DNA of 64,000 nucleotides, from NCBI RefSeq assembly GCF_012926615.1, contig NZ_JABBNU010000001.1:186001-250000 (forward strand). The letters run 5' to 3'. This document shows positions 1 to 9,242 of this stretch, in pieces. The translations under genes were made by a program, and so were the position numbers. The notes under the pieces were generated by a model. That model was not told the origin of the DNA. It made no database searches and was given only the letters and a program-made list of their open reading frames with translations. Source of the DNA: Marinigracilibium pacificum. Lineage in GTDB: Bacteria > Bacteroidota > Bacteroidia > Cytophagales > Cyclobacteriaceae. Numbering within the stretch: position 1 is the stretch's first letter; each line of letters starts with the position of its first letter.

Positions 1-1300
1 TATTACAGTCATTGAATGTGATCTTTCTGAAGAGTCAGGGTATAAAAATCTTCCTTCTGATTTTGACATTGCATACTTTCTTATTCATGCAATGGCAAAG
101 GGTTCTGGTTTTCAAAGTGTCGAAGAAAAAATAGCAAGATTATTTGTGCAGTTTACCGATTGGTCAAACTGTCAACAAACAATATACCTTAGTGGAATAG
201 TAAATGACGAAAACCTTTCAAGTCATTTAAAATCGCGATTAGTTGTTGAAAATATACTTAAAGAGGGGAAAACACCTTTAACTGTACTCAGGGCTGCAAT
301 AATCATAGGATCAGGAAGTGCCTCTTTTGAAATAATACGAGATCTCTGTGAAAAACTACCAGTAATGATTACTCCGAAATGGTTAAAAACTCTTTGTCAA
401 CCTATAGCTATCAGGAATGTAATTGAATACCTGGTGAAAAGTGCCGGCAATGAAGATGTGAAAGGAGGAACGTTTGATATTGGTGGCCCAAAAGTTCTAT
501 CATATAAAGAAATGCTATTGGGGTATGCTGAAGTTCGAGGCCTTAAAAGATATATATACACTCTACCGGTAATGACACCCAGGTTATCCAGCTATTGGCT
601 TTACTTTGTTACATCTACCAATTATCACCTTGCTGTATCATTAGTAGATTCAATGAAAAACGAGGTGGTTGTACAAGATGACCGCATAAAAACTCTAATC
701 CCAGTTAAATTACTTTCGTATAAGAAAGCAGTTTCTCTGGCATTAGATCGGGTTGCTCAAAACAGAGTTATCAGCAGTTGGAAAGACACCATTGGCTATA
801 AGTATATCCGTCAGGATTTCATGGATAGACTAAAAGTGCCACAATATGGTGTTTTTAATGATGTCAGATCCTATGATTTTAAAAGGCCAGCAAGTGAAGT
901 AATCAATAATTTCTTTGCCATTGGCGGAGGCACGGGCTGGTATTATGGGAATTTCCTTTGGGAAATCAGGGGACTCATGGATAAAATGGTAGGTGGCGTT
1001 GGTTTACGAAGAGGTAGGAGAGATTCAAGCGATCTAAAACAAGGTGATGCTCTCGATTTTTGGCGTGTTATTGTCGCTGATAGAGAAAAAGGTCGATTAC
1101 TTCTCTATGCGGAGATGAAATTACCCGGTGAAGCATGGCTTGAGTTTAAAATCAAAGAAAAAAATAAAACCGAATCCAGCTTATTACAAACAGCTACTTT
1201 TCGACCTAAAGGCCTACTAGGGCGTTTATACTGGTATTCGGTTTTACCTTTTCATGCCTTCATTTTCAAAGGAATGGCACAAGGAATTATAAATTCATAA
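1..1300 (+). CDS. SDR-family NAD(P)-binding protein with C-terminal DUF2867 (5' truncated)
   Basis: The reading frame is open from base 2, so the true start lies upstream of the window; the ATG at 92 is internal. The part before it reads like the middle of an SDR fold: the D-A-Y-F-L-I-H-A-M segment matches the 'YLIHSM' strand typical of NmrA/YtfG-like atypical SDRs. Downstream are the L-R-A-A-I-I-I-G-S-G strand and an F-D-I-G-G-P segment, both usual in this family. The last 150 or so residues, rich in W/Y/G around F-F-A-I-G-G-G-T-G-W-Y-Y, look like DUF2867, a START/SRPBCC-like ligand domain often fused to such SDRs. The N-terminal nucleotide-binding glycine motif is outside the window. The substrate is unknown. 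It converges on the next gene with 3 bp between them. Confidence 0.85.
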   Translation, partial: ITVIECDLSEESGYKNLPSDFDIAYFLIHAMAKGSGFQSVEEKIARLFVQFTDWSNCQQTIYLSGIVNDENLSSHLKSRLVVENILKEGKTPLTVLRAAIIIGSGSASFEIIRDLCEKLPVMITPKWLKTLCQPIAIRNVIEYLVKSAGNEDVKGGTFDIGGPKVLSYKEMLLGYAEVRGLKRYIYTLPVMTPRLSSYWLYFVTSTNYHLAVSLVDSMKNEVVVQDDRIKTLIPVKLLSYKKAVSLALDRVAQNRVISSWKDTIGYKYIRQDFMDRLKVPQYGVFNDVRSYDFKRPASEVINNFFAIGGGTGWYYGNFLWEIRGLMDKMVGGVGLRRGRRDSSDLKQGDALDFWRVIVADREKGRLLLYAEMKLPGEAWLEFKIKEKNKTESSLLQTATFRPKGLLGRLYWYSVLPFHAFIFKGMAQGIINS

Positions 1301-1303
1301 ATA

Positions 1304-2710
1304 TTATTGATTTTGTGCTTTTTCGTAATTTTCTAAAAACTCCTCAATACGAGCTGCCGGAAGTTTCTTAGCAATAATTTTCTTATTCTCATCAAGTATA
1401 TAAATCGTTGGCGTAGAATACGCATCATACAAATCCTGATAATTACCTACATATGTTCTAGGTCCGTTTACAGTTACAAAGTTTATTTTCATTTCTTTGA
1501 TGTAATCACTCATTTTTGTTAGGCTCGTATCTGTACTTACTGCAAATACTCCAACATCAAATTGCGTTGTATTAAAGAAATCTACTAATACCGGAGTTTC
1601 TTTTTTACAATGCCCACAGTCAGGATCAAAGAAATATATAACCGTATACTTATTATTTAGATTATATAACTCTCGTTTATTCAGGTTAACATCTTGCATA
1701 ATAAGGTTTGCACCCTTCATTCCAATCAAGCTCTTTCTTAACTTATCAGAATAATCACCAAGATTTTTTTTCAATGAAGCACTTGCCCAGTAATCCATTT
1801 TACCCGTTTGGAAATATTCATCATTAAGGTGAACGAATACTTTATCAAGGCCCATAATTTTAGGGTTTTGGTACTTTAACACCATATTCCATATCACAAA
1901 CCGATACATGTCCTCATTCGAAGATGCCATTTGCGCCACTCTGTCGATTTCTTTGATCAAAGAATCAGGATGTTGAGAAACAACCTTATCAAAATATACA
2001 TCAAGCTTTTCTTTAACAACAGGCTGTGATAACCTTAAATATATAGGGTCAGATAAGTCCATGTTATCGAAAAAATGTGATTTATAGTATGCGTACCCTA
2101 ATTCTCTATCGTCTTTTATATTATCGGGAACCTGAACTGGCTTATTAGCAGCCATCATTCTACCTAAAACAGAATTTGGGAAATTATTTATAACAGAATC
2201 CTGAAAAGCCATTACTTCCTGGTTTATTTTATCAAACTCAGCTTCAGCTGCATCACGATTTGACTTTTCAGAGGTAGAATCCTGAAGTACGGAAAGGTAT
2301 GGTTTTGCTTTCTCGTTTTGCTCAAAATTAAAACGCATATTATCATAGAAAAGCTCATTTTCATGAGAGCTCTCTATTTCCATGCTTTTAATATATTCTG
2401 AATCAGGCGCTTTTAGAGAAAAGCTTTGGTCATCACCAACCACAAAGTCAAAAAACTTTTGCTTATCCGCCATTAAAAAGTATACTCCCTCAGGAAGTTT
2501 TTCAACTCCTTCAAAGGTCAAGTGGCCACTGGCATCAGACTTAGTAGTATCTTTTGCATATGTTTTACCATCATAATAGTACCCAAGAAACACTTCTTTG
2601 TCCGGAATATCATTGACTATAATATCAATTTTATATCCTTTTTGAGAGTATCCGTTGAAACTAATGGTTCCTGCTAGAAAAAAAATAAGTAAAAAATATT
2701 TTAATTGCAT
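1304..2710 (-). CDS. Exported TlpA-like thiol-disulfide oxidoreductase (DUF4369/DUF5106 type)
   Basis: A signal peptide covers residues 1-22 (hydrophobic run ending S-Q). An N-terminal beta domain of DUF4369 type follows, then a helical DUF5106-like middle, then a C-terminal thioredoxin fold. The active site is C365-G-H-C368 in the context Y-F-F-D-P-D-C-G-H-C, and the cis-Pro strand Y-S-T-P-T-I-Y-I-L lies near residue 435. Proteins of this layout are periplasmic reductases of disulfides or cytochrome c maturation partners in Bacteroidota; the exact client cannot be told. The gene is monocistronic. It diverges from the M14 peptidase gene across 80 bp. Confidence 0.9.
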   Translation of the reverse strand: MQLKYFLLIFFLAGTISFNGYSQKGYKIDIIVNDIPDKEVFLGYYYDGKTYAKDTTKSDASGHLTFEGVEKLPEGVYFLMADKQKFFDFVVGDDQSFSLKAPDSEYIKSMEIESSHENELFYDNMRFNFEQNEKAKPYLSVLQDSTSEKSNRDAAEAEFDKINQEVMAFQDSVINNFPNSVLGRMMAANKPVQVPDNIKDDRELGYAYYKSHFFDNMDLSDPIYLRLSQPVVKEKLDVYFDKVVSQHPDSLIKEIDRVAQMASSNEDMYRFVIWNMVLKYQNPKIMGLDKVFVHLNDEYFQTGKMDYWASASLKKNLGDYSDKLRKSLIGMKGANLIMQDVNLNKRELYNLNNKYTVIYFFDPDCGHCKKETPVLVDFFNTTQFDVGVFAVSTDTSLTKMSDYIKEMKINFVTVNGPRTYVGNYQDLYDAYSTPTIYILDENKKIIAKKLPAARIEEFLENYEKAQNQ

Positions 2711-2790
2711 AATCTGTAGACTTAGATTTCTATGAACTATTTTAGATACGTTGATTATTCAATGTTGTTTTCATTTTGAAAAACGAATTT

Positions 2791-5292
2791 ATGAAAAAAA
2801 TATTTACGCTGGCCGTTTTAATCCTTATTTCAAACCTTTCCTTTTCCCAAACGAAGTCCCCATCTGAATTTCTGGGATATGAATTAGGAGAGCAATTTAC
2901 GTACCATTATAAAGTAGTTGATTATTTTTATCATCTGCAAAATGAAAACCCAACAAGAATAAAGTTGATTGAGTACGGGCGAACAAACGAAGACAGGCCG
3001 CTGTTATATGCCATTTTAACTTCTGCTGATAACCTCTCTCAAATTGAATCGATCAGAGCAAATAACAAGGAAAGATTTTCAACTGGCTCTACAAATAATA
3101 ATACTGAAGACCCTGCAATTGTTTGGTTAAGCTATAATGTCCATGGTAATGAAGCTAATTCTACTGAAGCTTCGATGAAAACTGCCTATGACCTCCTCAC
3201 TAAATCTAACAATAATGATTTACTCGAAAAGACTATCGTAATTATTGATCCTTGTTTAAATCCTGATGGCAGAGACAGATATGTACACTGGTTCAGACAA
3301 CAATCAAATATAATCCCAGACATTGACCCAATTGGAAGAGAGCACCATGAACCTTGGCCTGGAGGACGACAAAATCATTATCTGTTCGATTTAAACAGGG
3401 ATTGGGCATGGTTAACTCAAGTTGAATCAAAAGCAAGAGTAAAAGTCTATAATGAGTGGATGCCCCATATCCATGTTGACTTTCATGAACAAGGCTATAC
3501 CTCACCCTACTACTTTGCTCCAGCTGCAGAACCATATCATGATTTGATTTCAGATTGGCAAAGAGAATTTCAAGTAACAATTGGTAAAAATAATGCGGCA
3601 GCATTTGATGCAAACGGCTGGCAATACTTCACAAAAGAAGTATTTGACCTTCTTTATCCAAGTTATGGTGACACATACCCAATGTTTAACGGAAGCATAG
3701 GCATGACCTATGAGCAAGGAGGCCATTCATTTGCCGGTTTAGGAATCAAATTGCCAACCGAAGATACACTTACTTTAAAAGACAGGCTGGACCATCACTA
3801 TACAAGTGGAATGGCTACCATTAAAACTGCTTCGGAAAACAGAAAAGCCTTGCTTGATAATTTTAGTGACTATTTTAGTGCTCCTAATAGAAACATGGAA
3901 AAATACAAATCATTTGTGATTTCGAGCCAAAACAATCAGGCTAAAATTGATGACCTATTAAAGCTATTGAATGCTCACAACATAAAATTTGGAAAAGTAG
4001 GTAAGTCTTTTTCAGCTAAAGGATTCAACTATGAAACCCTTCAGGAATCTAGCTTTAGCATATCCAGTGATGATATTTTAATACCAGGTGACCAACCAAA
4101 ATCCACATTAGTCAATGTTTTGCTTGCTCCTAACACTAATCTTTCAGACAGTATTACTTATGATATAACTTCCTGGTCTCTATTCCACTCTTATGGTTTA
4201 AAAGGTTATGCACTAACTACTTCAATATCAATAAAGCAAGAATATAAAGCCCCTGAGTATTCTAATCAGGTAATAAAAAAGTCTTATGCATATCTAGTTC
4301 CTTTTCAAGGAATTAATAGCCATAAGTTTTTGGCTGCAGCTCTTTCGAATAATTTCAAGGTTTCCTTGGCAACAGAAGAATTAACAGTTGAGGGTAAGGT
4401 TTTTGAGAAAGGAACACTTATTATAATGGATAGAGTAAATAGAAACACTGTTGAAAGGTTTGACGACAAGCTTAATAAATTATTAAATGACCATAAGATA
4501 GTCATCGAAAGTGTCAGTACCGGCTTTGTTACTGCCGGACCAGACCTTGGCTCTTCAGCTTACAAATTAATTGAAAAGCCAAAAATTGCCTTAATGTCAG
4601 GTGAAGAGACATCACCTCTATCATTTGGAGAAAATTGGTACTATTTTGAACAATTGGTCAATTACCCGATTCATATAATCAGACCAGACTATTTTAATAA
4701 GGAGTTATTATCACAGATCAACACTTTAATATTACCGAATGGAAGATATCAGATGTTATCCAAAGAGAAGGTATCATTTATAGAAGAATGGGTAAAGAAC
4801 GGTAATAAGTTAATATTGATTGAAAACGCAATTAATAGTCTTGACACTAGTAATTCTTCAATATCTCTAAAAAAAATATCTCCGTCAAAGTCACCTGGAG
4901 AAAATGAATACAATTATAAATCCAGAACAAAATCATATGGAAATGCAGAAAGAGAAAGCACTAAAAACTTTACTCCAGGAGCAATAATTAATTATTCATT
5001 GGATAATAGCCACCCTATTTCCTTTGGTCTTGGCAGATCATATCGAGGGTTAAAAACAAATAGCTCAACTTTTGAATTACTAAAGTCAGGATGGAATATT
5101 GGTTATATTGAAGATAATGCAATCATAGATGGTTTTGTAGGAACCAATCTATCTGAAAAAATGACAGGTACTTTAGGTTTTGGATCAAGAGAATTTGGGG
5201 GTGGAGAAATAATTTACTTCATAGATAACCCGCTTTTAAGATGCTTCTGGTATGAAGGCTTAATAATATATGGAAATGCAATATTCTATTAG
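2791..5292 (+). CDS. Secreted M14-family zinc carboxypeptidase
   Basis: The start is taken at ATG 2791, which gives a clean signal peptide (M-K-K-I-F-T-L...S-F-S-Q); a TTG at 2776 would add five unnecessary residues. Zinc-binding H-x-x-E appears in N-V-H-G-N-E-A-N, the second zinc His in I-H-V-D-F-H-E-Q-G, and the probable catalytic Glu in T-Y-E-Q-G-G. The 833 residues are far longer than a bare M14 domain. The C-terminal half includes a segment (around residues 590-680, with L-M-S-G-E and L-I-L-P-N-G-R-Y) resembling the GATase1-like domain seen in large Bacteroidota M14 proteins. It probably removes C-terminal residues from peptides outside the inner membrane. It ends in a strong terminator shared with the convergent gene. 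Confidence 0.9.
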   Translation: MKKIFTLAVLILISNLSFSQTKSPSEFLGYELGEQFTYHYKVVDYFYHLQNENPTRIKLIEYGRTNEDRPLLYAILTSADNLSQIESIRANNKERFSTGSTNNNTEDPAIVWLSYNVHGNEANSTEASMKTAYDLLTKSNNNDLLEKTIVIIDPCLNPDGRDRYVHWFRQQSNIIPDIDPIGREHHEPWPGGRQNHYLFDLNRDWAWLTQVESKARVKVYNEWMPHIHVDFHEQGYTSPYYFAPAAEPYHDLISDWQREFQVTIGKNNAAAFDANGWQYFTKEVFDLLYPSYGDTYPMFNGSIGMTYEQGGHSFAGLGIKLPTEDTLTLKDRLDHHYTSGMATIKTASENRKALLDNFSDYFSAPNRNMEKYKSFVISSQNNQAKIDDLLKLLNAHNIKFGKVGKSFSAKGFNYETLQESSFSISSDDILIPGDQPKSTLVNVLLAPNTNLSDSITYDITSWSLFHSYGLKGYALTTSISIKQEYKAPEYSNQVIKKSYAYLVPFQGINSHKFLAAALSNNFKVSLATEELTVEGKVFEKGTLIIMDRVNRNTVERFDDKLNKLLNDHKIVIESVSTGFVTAGPDLGSSAYKLIEKPKIALMSGEETSPLSFGENWYYFEQLVNYPIHIIRPDYFNKELLSQINTLILPNGRYQMLSKEKVSFIEEWVKNGNKLILIENAINSLDTSNSSISLKKISPSKSPGENEYNYKSRTKSYGNAERESTKNFTPGAIINYSLDNSHPISFGLGRSYRGLKTNSSTFELLKSGWNIGYIEDNAIIDGFVGTNLSEKMTGTLGFGSREFGGGEIIYFIDNPLLRCFWYEGLIIYGNAIFY

Positions 5293-5298
5293 AAATGA

Positions 5299-5325
5299 AA
5301 AAGGCTGAGTAATACTCAGCCTTTT
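5299..5325. terminator. Bidirectional terminator between M14 peptidase and retropepsin genes
   Basis: Perfect 12-bp inverted repeat (AAAAGGCTGAGT / ACTCAGCCTTTT) with a 3-nt loop. It has an A-run on one side and a T-run on the other, so it can stop both converging genes. Confidence 0.9.
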
Positions 5326-5326
5326 A

Positions 5327-6574
5327 TTAAAGTATTCTCTCCAGTTCTACTTTTTTTGTCAGAATCTCGTCACCTCTTTTTATCTCAAGCTTTAATGTTT
5401 TTCCTTCCTTACGACTAAACATTTCTGATATTTCCCATAATTCATAGTTCTCCACTTTGCTTGAATTGATTCTTGTTATTTTATCTCCAATTTCAATTCC
5501 TGCGTCATCAGCCGGAGAACCTTCTCTAACATAATGAACTAATATTTCCTTTAAGTTTGGCCCATCAGCCATTACTTCAATACCAGTCATATTAAGATCA
5601 AATGGCTCTTTATAAAACCTGTTCTTTTTCAAGTAAAACTTATTATTCTGATAATCAAAAACGACTCTAAATCTGTATAACACCCCTCCTCCAATAGTTC
5701 CGTTTCTTTCATCATATTTGGTAGCTTCAAAGTATGTTTCTCCTTCAGGAAATGATGCAATTACCTCCTCAAGGTTATAATCCTTTAATCTTAGATCAGC
5801 AATTCTTCCAAGATTACCATTTATATAACCGCCAAGGCCGCGGCCAATTACTGACTCAATATTCTTTTTAGGTATGCTTATATTTTCATCAGACTCTGTA
5901 CTTAACATTAAACTATGAGACGCTCCTGTATCAACCATTAGTTTACACATAACATTCGTTGTGTCATTCAACCCAACGGGTAAAAAAATGTATGGCTTTC
6001 CTTCGATAACCTCCATATCAAATTCTTCATAACTTCTTTTGGGTTTGAAGTATTTAGGATCGTGTAAGATCAGTTCTGCTCCTTGATAATCTATTTCAAC
6101 TACAAAATTCTTAAATAGTTCGTATCCTAAAATTCCATGAACATCGATACCAATATTATTACTTAGCTTCAAATAATCATCTTCCAATACCAGCAACGCT
6201 TGACTATGACCTTTAACACCAGGTAAGGAAAGTGTATTATTACTTGCTACAAAAGCAGATATTACATGATTTCCTGAAGCATCAGACAAAAACACCTGTC
6301 TGTCATACTCCATTTTAATTAAATCACAAATGGTTTTTTCTGTAAGAATCGCATTTCTAACTCCTGTATCAAGAATAAATTTTAGAGGAATAGATTCATT
6401 TAGCAAAACAGGTACAATAATTAAATTATTATACTTTTCAAAAGGAATGGTGATGCGCCTAACCTCAGTTGTGAGTTCAAATCCTATTTTTTGAGTTTGA
6501 CCAATAGTAATATAAGGCACCACAAATGTGATAACCAGAATTGACCAGACGATATTTGAAATATACCTTTTCAT
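5327..6574 (-). CDS. Two-lobed retropepsin-like aspartic protease with C-terminal PDZ domain
   Basis: The N-terminal 25 residues form a signal peptide or membrane anchor. Two aspartic protease lobes follow in one chain: the first has D69-T-G (L-D-T-G-V), the second D215-T-G (V-D-T-G-A-S-H-S). Each D-T-G sits at the end of a hydrophobic strand and is followed by the usual H-G-I-L-G-Y or N-G-T-I-G-G-G type glycine strand. Residues of about 330-415 form a PDZ domain (E-G-S-P-A-D-D-A-G-I-E-I-G-D-K-I). Two lobes in one polypeptide could form the pepsin-like active site without dimerisation. It is probably an envelope protease; the substrate is unknown. The first lobe has V after D-T-G where A/S is usual, so catalysis should not be taken for granted. 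Confidence 0.85.
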   Translation of the reverse strand: MKRYISNIVWSILVITFVVPYITIGQTQKIGFELTTEVRRITIPFEKYNNLIIVPVLLNESIPLKFILDTGVRNAILTEKTICDLIKMEYDRQVFLSDASGNHVISAFVASNNTLSLPGVKGHSQALLVLEDDYLKLSNNIGIDVHGILGYELFKNFVVEIDYQGAELILHDPKYFKPKRSYEEFDMEVIEGKPYIFLPVGLNDTTNVMCKLMVDTGASHSLMLSTESDENISIPKKNIESVIGRGLGGYINGNLGRIADLRLKDYNLEEVIASFPEGETYFEATKYDERNGTIGGGVLYRFRVVFDYQNNKFYLKKNRFYKEPFDLNMTGIEVMADGPNLKEILVHYVREGSPADDAGIEIGDKITRINSSKVENYELWEISEMFSRKEGKTLKLEIKRGDEILTKKVELERIL

Positions 6575-6694
6575 TAAAACGTATTATCACTTTATTTTAA
6601 CGAAAAATTTGGACTAAAGATTAACTTAAAAAATGATATATTACAATTTACAATATAATCAATAAATTATACCGCAAAAATCCCCCAATTAGGG

Positions 6695-7129
6695 TTATTC
6701 CTTAAAGTACTTTTTATAAGCGAGCTTGCGTAAATAAAACATTAACCACATAGCAGGATACATTAATAAATCTAGAATCAAAGATCTGGTGGAGTAAGAA
6801 ATCCTATCTACTATAACAGTGCTTTCTTCTGAATAAATAATATGGTGATGACGCCAGTTTTTTAAAGGAAAAGGCAGCTTTTTACCGACATCAATAAAAT
6901 AAAACCCTTTGGATGAACTTACCGAGTGAGTGTTAATGCTAACCCACTCTTGTGAAAACAATATAAAATCCAATAACAATTGAGTTACACCTCCTTTTCC
7001 AATTCCATCAAACCTTAATAGGTTTAATTTTGGAAATAAAGGACTCAATTTAACAAACAGATTCCTGTCAAATTTTCTCTCTACATCAGCTAAGGATGAT
7101 TCTACTTTTGTTTTGATTACAATTTTCAC
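6695..7129 (-). CDS. SRPBCC (START-like) family protein
   Basis: This 144-residue protein uses a GTG start (M-K-I-V-I-K-T). The pattern fits the SRPBCC fold of COG4276-like proteins: an N-terminal strand, an amphipathic helix, a beta-rich middle with W-R-H-H-H-I-I-Y, and a long C-terminal helix with hydrophobic L-L-M-Y-P-A-M-W-L-M-F. Such proteins bind hydrophobic ligands; no catalytic motif can be named. It lies 30 bp downstream of pheA on the same strand, so the two may be cotranscribed. Confidence 0.7.
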   Translation of the reverse strand: MKIVIKTKVESSLADVERKFDRNLFVKLSPLFPKLNLLRFDGIGKGGVTQLLLDFILFSQEWVSINTHSVSSSKGFYFIDVGKKLPFPLKNWRHHHIIYSEESTVIVDRISYSTRSLILDLLMYPAMWLMFYLRKLAYKKYFKE

Positions 7130-7159
7130 ACTTAAGCAACTGCTTCAAAACAAAATAGT

Positions 7160-8227
7160 TTAGCACAGCTTAACATATGAACCAAGCCATTTAACATTTT
7201 TCAAATAGGGAGCTAAGGCTTCCTGAACTTTATCATCATTAAAATGGCCATCAAATTCAACAAAAAACCAATACTTAAACTTTTTACCAATTTTTGCCGG
7301 ACGGCTTTCTACTTTCGACAAATTTATTTCTGCATTATGAAAGGCCTCAAGAAAGCTTGCTAAACTACCAGGAGTATCAGGTAGTTTTGCTATAAGCGAT
7401 GTTTTATTTAGTTCGGCTTGCTGATTTATGATATCTCTGGCGATAATCCAAAAACGCGTATGGTTAGAATCTGAATCTTCAATGTTCTCAAATAGAATAG
7501 GCAATCCATACTCTTTGGCAGCTATGTGAGAGCAAATGGCAGCAGCGTTTGGTTCTTCTTTTGCAATTTTCACCGCTGTCGAAGTACTATTCACTGGTAT
7601 TAATTCGATTTGATCTCCAAATAAATCTGTTAAAAAATTTCGACATTGACGAAAAGCTATATCCTTACTATATATCTTTTTAATATCAGAAATCTTTTCT
7701 TCAAGAGTGGCAAATGAAAAGTGAATAGACATCGGTATCTCTGCAACAATTTTTAAGTCATATCTACCAATTAAGTCTATTGTTTCCTGAACAATTCCTT
7801 CCTGATTGTTTTCAACAGGAACTACTCCAAAACGAGCTCTTCCTGTATTTACAGTTTCAAATACTGATGATATTGAGCCAATTGAAAGATACTCATTTAT
7901 TGCTCCAAATCTACTTTCGGCTGCTTGATGTGTAAAACTACCCTCCGGACCAAGATAAGCTACTCTTTCCGGAAGCTCCATATTTCTGCTGATGGCAAAA
8001 ATTTCCAAAAATATTGCCTCAATAGCTTGTCGTTCCATCAAACCATTCGACCTTTTAGTCAAACGATCAATAATTGCTTTTTCTCTTTCTGGTCTGTAAA
8101 TAATACTGTTTGAAGACCTTTTTAATTCTCCAACCTGCTTTACTATTTCCATCCGTTCATTCATAAGATCGAGTATCTGATCATCGAGTTTGTCAATCTT
8201 ACTTCTTAATTCATCAAGCTTCACCAT
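7160..8227 (-). CDS. pheA: Bifunctional chorismate mutase / prephenate dehydratase
   Basis: Residues 1-80 are an AroQ-class chorismate mutase (L-R-x-K-I-D-x-L-D-D-Q-I-L, then Y-R-P-E-R-E). From about residue 90 comes prephenate dehydratase, starting A-Y-L-G-P-E-G-S-F-T-H and including V-P-V-E-N-N-Q-E-G. The C-terminus is an ACT domain (L-P-D-T-P-G-S-L, then L-S-K-V-E-S-R-P), the phenylalanine-binding regulatory unit. It makes phenylpyruvate from chorismate in the cytoplasm. Length and domain order are as expected for a P-protein. No other aromatic amino acid genes are adjacent. Confidence 0.97.
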   Translation of the reverse strand: MVKLDELRSKIDKLDDQILDLMNERMEIVKQVGELKRSSNSIIYRPEREKAIIDRLTKRSNGLMERQAIEAIFLEIFAISRNMELPERVAYLGPEGSFTHQAAESRFGAINEYLSIGSISSVFETVNTGRARFGVVPVENNQEGIVQETIDLIGRYDLKIVAEIPMSIHFSFATLEEKISDIKKIYSKDIAFRQCRNFLTDLFGDQIELIPVNSTSTAVKIAKEEPNAAAICSHIAAKEYGLPILFENIEDSDSNHTRFWIIARDIINQQAELNKTSLIAKLPDTPGSLASFLEAFHNAEINLSKVESRPAKIGKKFKYWFFVEFDGHFNDDKVQEALAPYLKNVKWLGSYVKLC

Positions 8228-8278
8228 TAAAAATCATTAGGTAAGTGAACAAATATCGTATAAAAAGCTATAAAGCAA

Positions 8279-8307
8279 AAAAAGCGGATAATGATTATCC
8301 GCTTTTT
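8279..8307 (-). terminator. Terminator of the head-GIN lipoprotein gene
   Basis: Inverted repeat AAAAAGCGGATA / TATCCGCTTTTT with a 5-nt loop. On the minus strand it ends in a long U-run. It separates this gene from the pheA promoter region. Confidence 0.85.
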
Positions 8308-8328
8308 GTATTCTAATTTTCAATTATT

Positions 8329-9069
8329 TTAAAAATCCGTATCGTCTTTATCAGAATTCCCTTCCTTAATAGAGCCCAGACCTGCAATATTTTCAATTAT
8401 CTCATTAGGTTTGCAATAGTACTGCACGCCACCAATTCCTGAAATTTCAGCCTTTAAAACATCTCTTACACAAACCTGAGCACCACCAACACCACTAATG
8501 TCTAGTTCTGCATTACTAGCGGTAAGATCTTTGGCATCCATTCCTCCGGCTCCACTCATTCTTACTCCTAAAAACTCAGTGAACCCTTTAAGTTTAATTC
8601 CTCCAGCTCCTGAAACTTCAATGTTTACATCTTTTGACTCAAGAGTCAAATTAATTGCTCCGGCTCCACCAAGGTCCATATTTAGTGTTTCCACTACCAA
8701 TGTTCCCTCATTTTTAAGATTTACAGCTCCCGAAACATTTATATCTCTAATATCTTTAAAATATAAATCGATTCTCACATCGTCACTATCATAAAAATTC
8801 TCTTCAGAATCAATAGAAACTTTATTTCCTGATTGTTTAACATCGATATAAGACATTAAATTATCATCTGCTTCGATTATAACTTTATATTGATCGGCCT
8901 GGTGCAGGTAGACTACATAATTCCCCTTGAATTCAACAGAGTTAAATTCAGAAAGAGACTCTTCTCTGTCAACTTTATTTCCTGATCCTTTAACCCCATC
9001 GTGGTAATCACATGACACAAAAGAAATTATTAGTGCAAGTGAAAAAATGTTGAACAAAATATTTTTCAT
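8329..9069 (-). CDS. Head-GIN domain lipoprotein (DUF2807)
   Basis: The start is ATG at 9069, which gives a lipoprotein signal peptide (hydrophobic run then S-C-D at the lipobox). An upstream in-frame ATG at 9117 would place 16 polar residues before it. The rest is a repetitive beta-solenoid-like domain with recurrent G-A-G-G / G-V-G-G / G-L-G-S turns, the signature of DUF2807 (putative auto-transporter adhesin head GIN domain). Such proteins are exported beta-helical proteins of unknown role. The acidic C-terminus (S-D-K-D-D-T-D-F) is unremarkable. It is monocistronic with its own terminator. Confidence 0.87.
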   Translation of the reverse strand: MKNILFNIFSLALIISFVSCDYHDGVKGSGNKVDREESLSEFNSVEFKGNYVVYLHQADQYKVIIEADDNLMSYIDVKQSGNKVSIDSEENFYDSDDVRIDLYFKDIRDINVSGAVNLKNEGTLVVETLNMDLGGAGAINLTLESKDVNIEVSGAGGIKLKGFTEFLGVRMSGAGGMDAKDLTASNAELDISGVGGAQVCVRDVLKAEISGIGGVQYYCKPNEIIENIAGLGSIKEGNSDKDDTDF

Positions 9070-9187
9070 GATTCTAACTTTTGAGATTAATTTAGCAGCA
9101 CTTGACCAAAAGTGCATTAAAAACCTGTCCGTTTGGATAATAAAATTGATAAAAGGTAAAAAGAGTAGTCTAATGGAGTAAGTTTTT

Positions 9188-9218
9188 TTTGTATTACGGT
9201 GATACCCAATTAATTTTG
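9188..9218 (+). promoter_or_regulatory. Bacteroidota-type promoter of glyA
   Basis: A -33 box TTTG (9188-9191) and a -7 box TAATTTTG (9211-9218) are separated by 19 bp, matching the Bacteroidota consensus TTTG / TAnnTTTG. Transcription would start near 9224. This excludes a TTG at 9189 as the glyA start, since that codon lies in the -33 box. Confidence 0.8.
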
Positions 9219-9242
9219 CAGCTGATTAAATTATTCACAATC

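Noticed and set aside
8498-8794. Plus-strand open frame inside the head-GIN gene
   Set aside because: It mirrors the repetitive glycine- and acid-rich codons of the real minus-strand gene and has no start context or family features.
9189-9242. Extended N-terminus of glyA from TTG 9189
   Set aside because: The codon lies in the -33 box, and the ATG at 9243 matches the family start. The same reasoning excludes early TTG/GTG starts for rbfA, rpiB, the SNF2 gene, the PLP lyase gene and the M14 peptidase gene.
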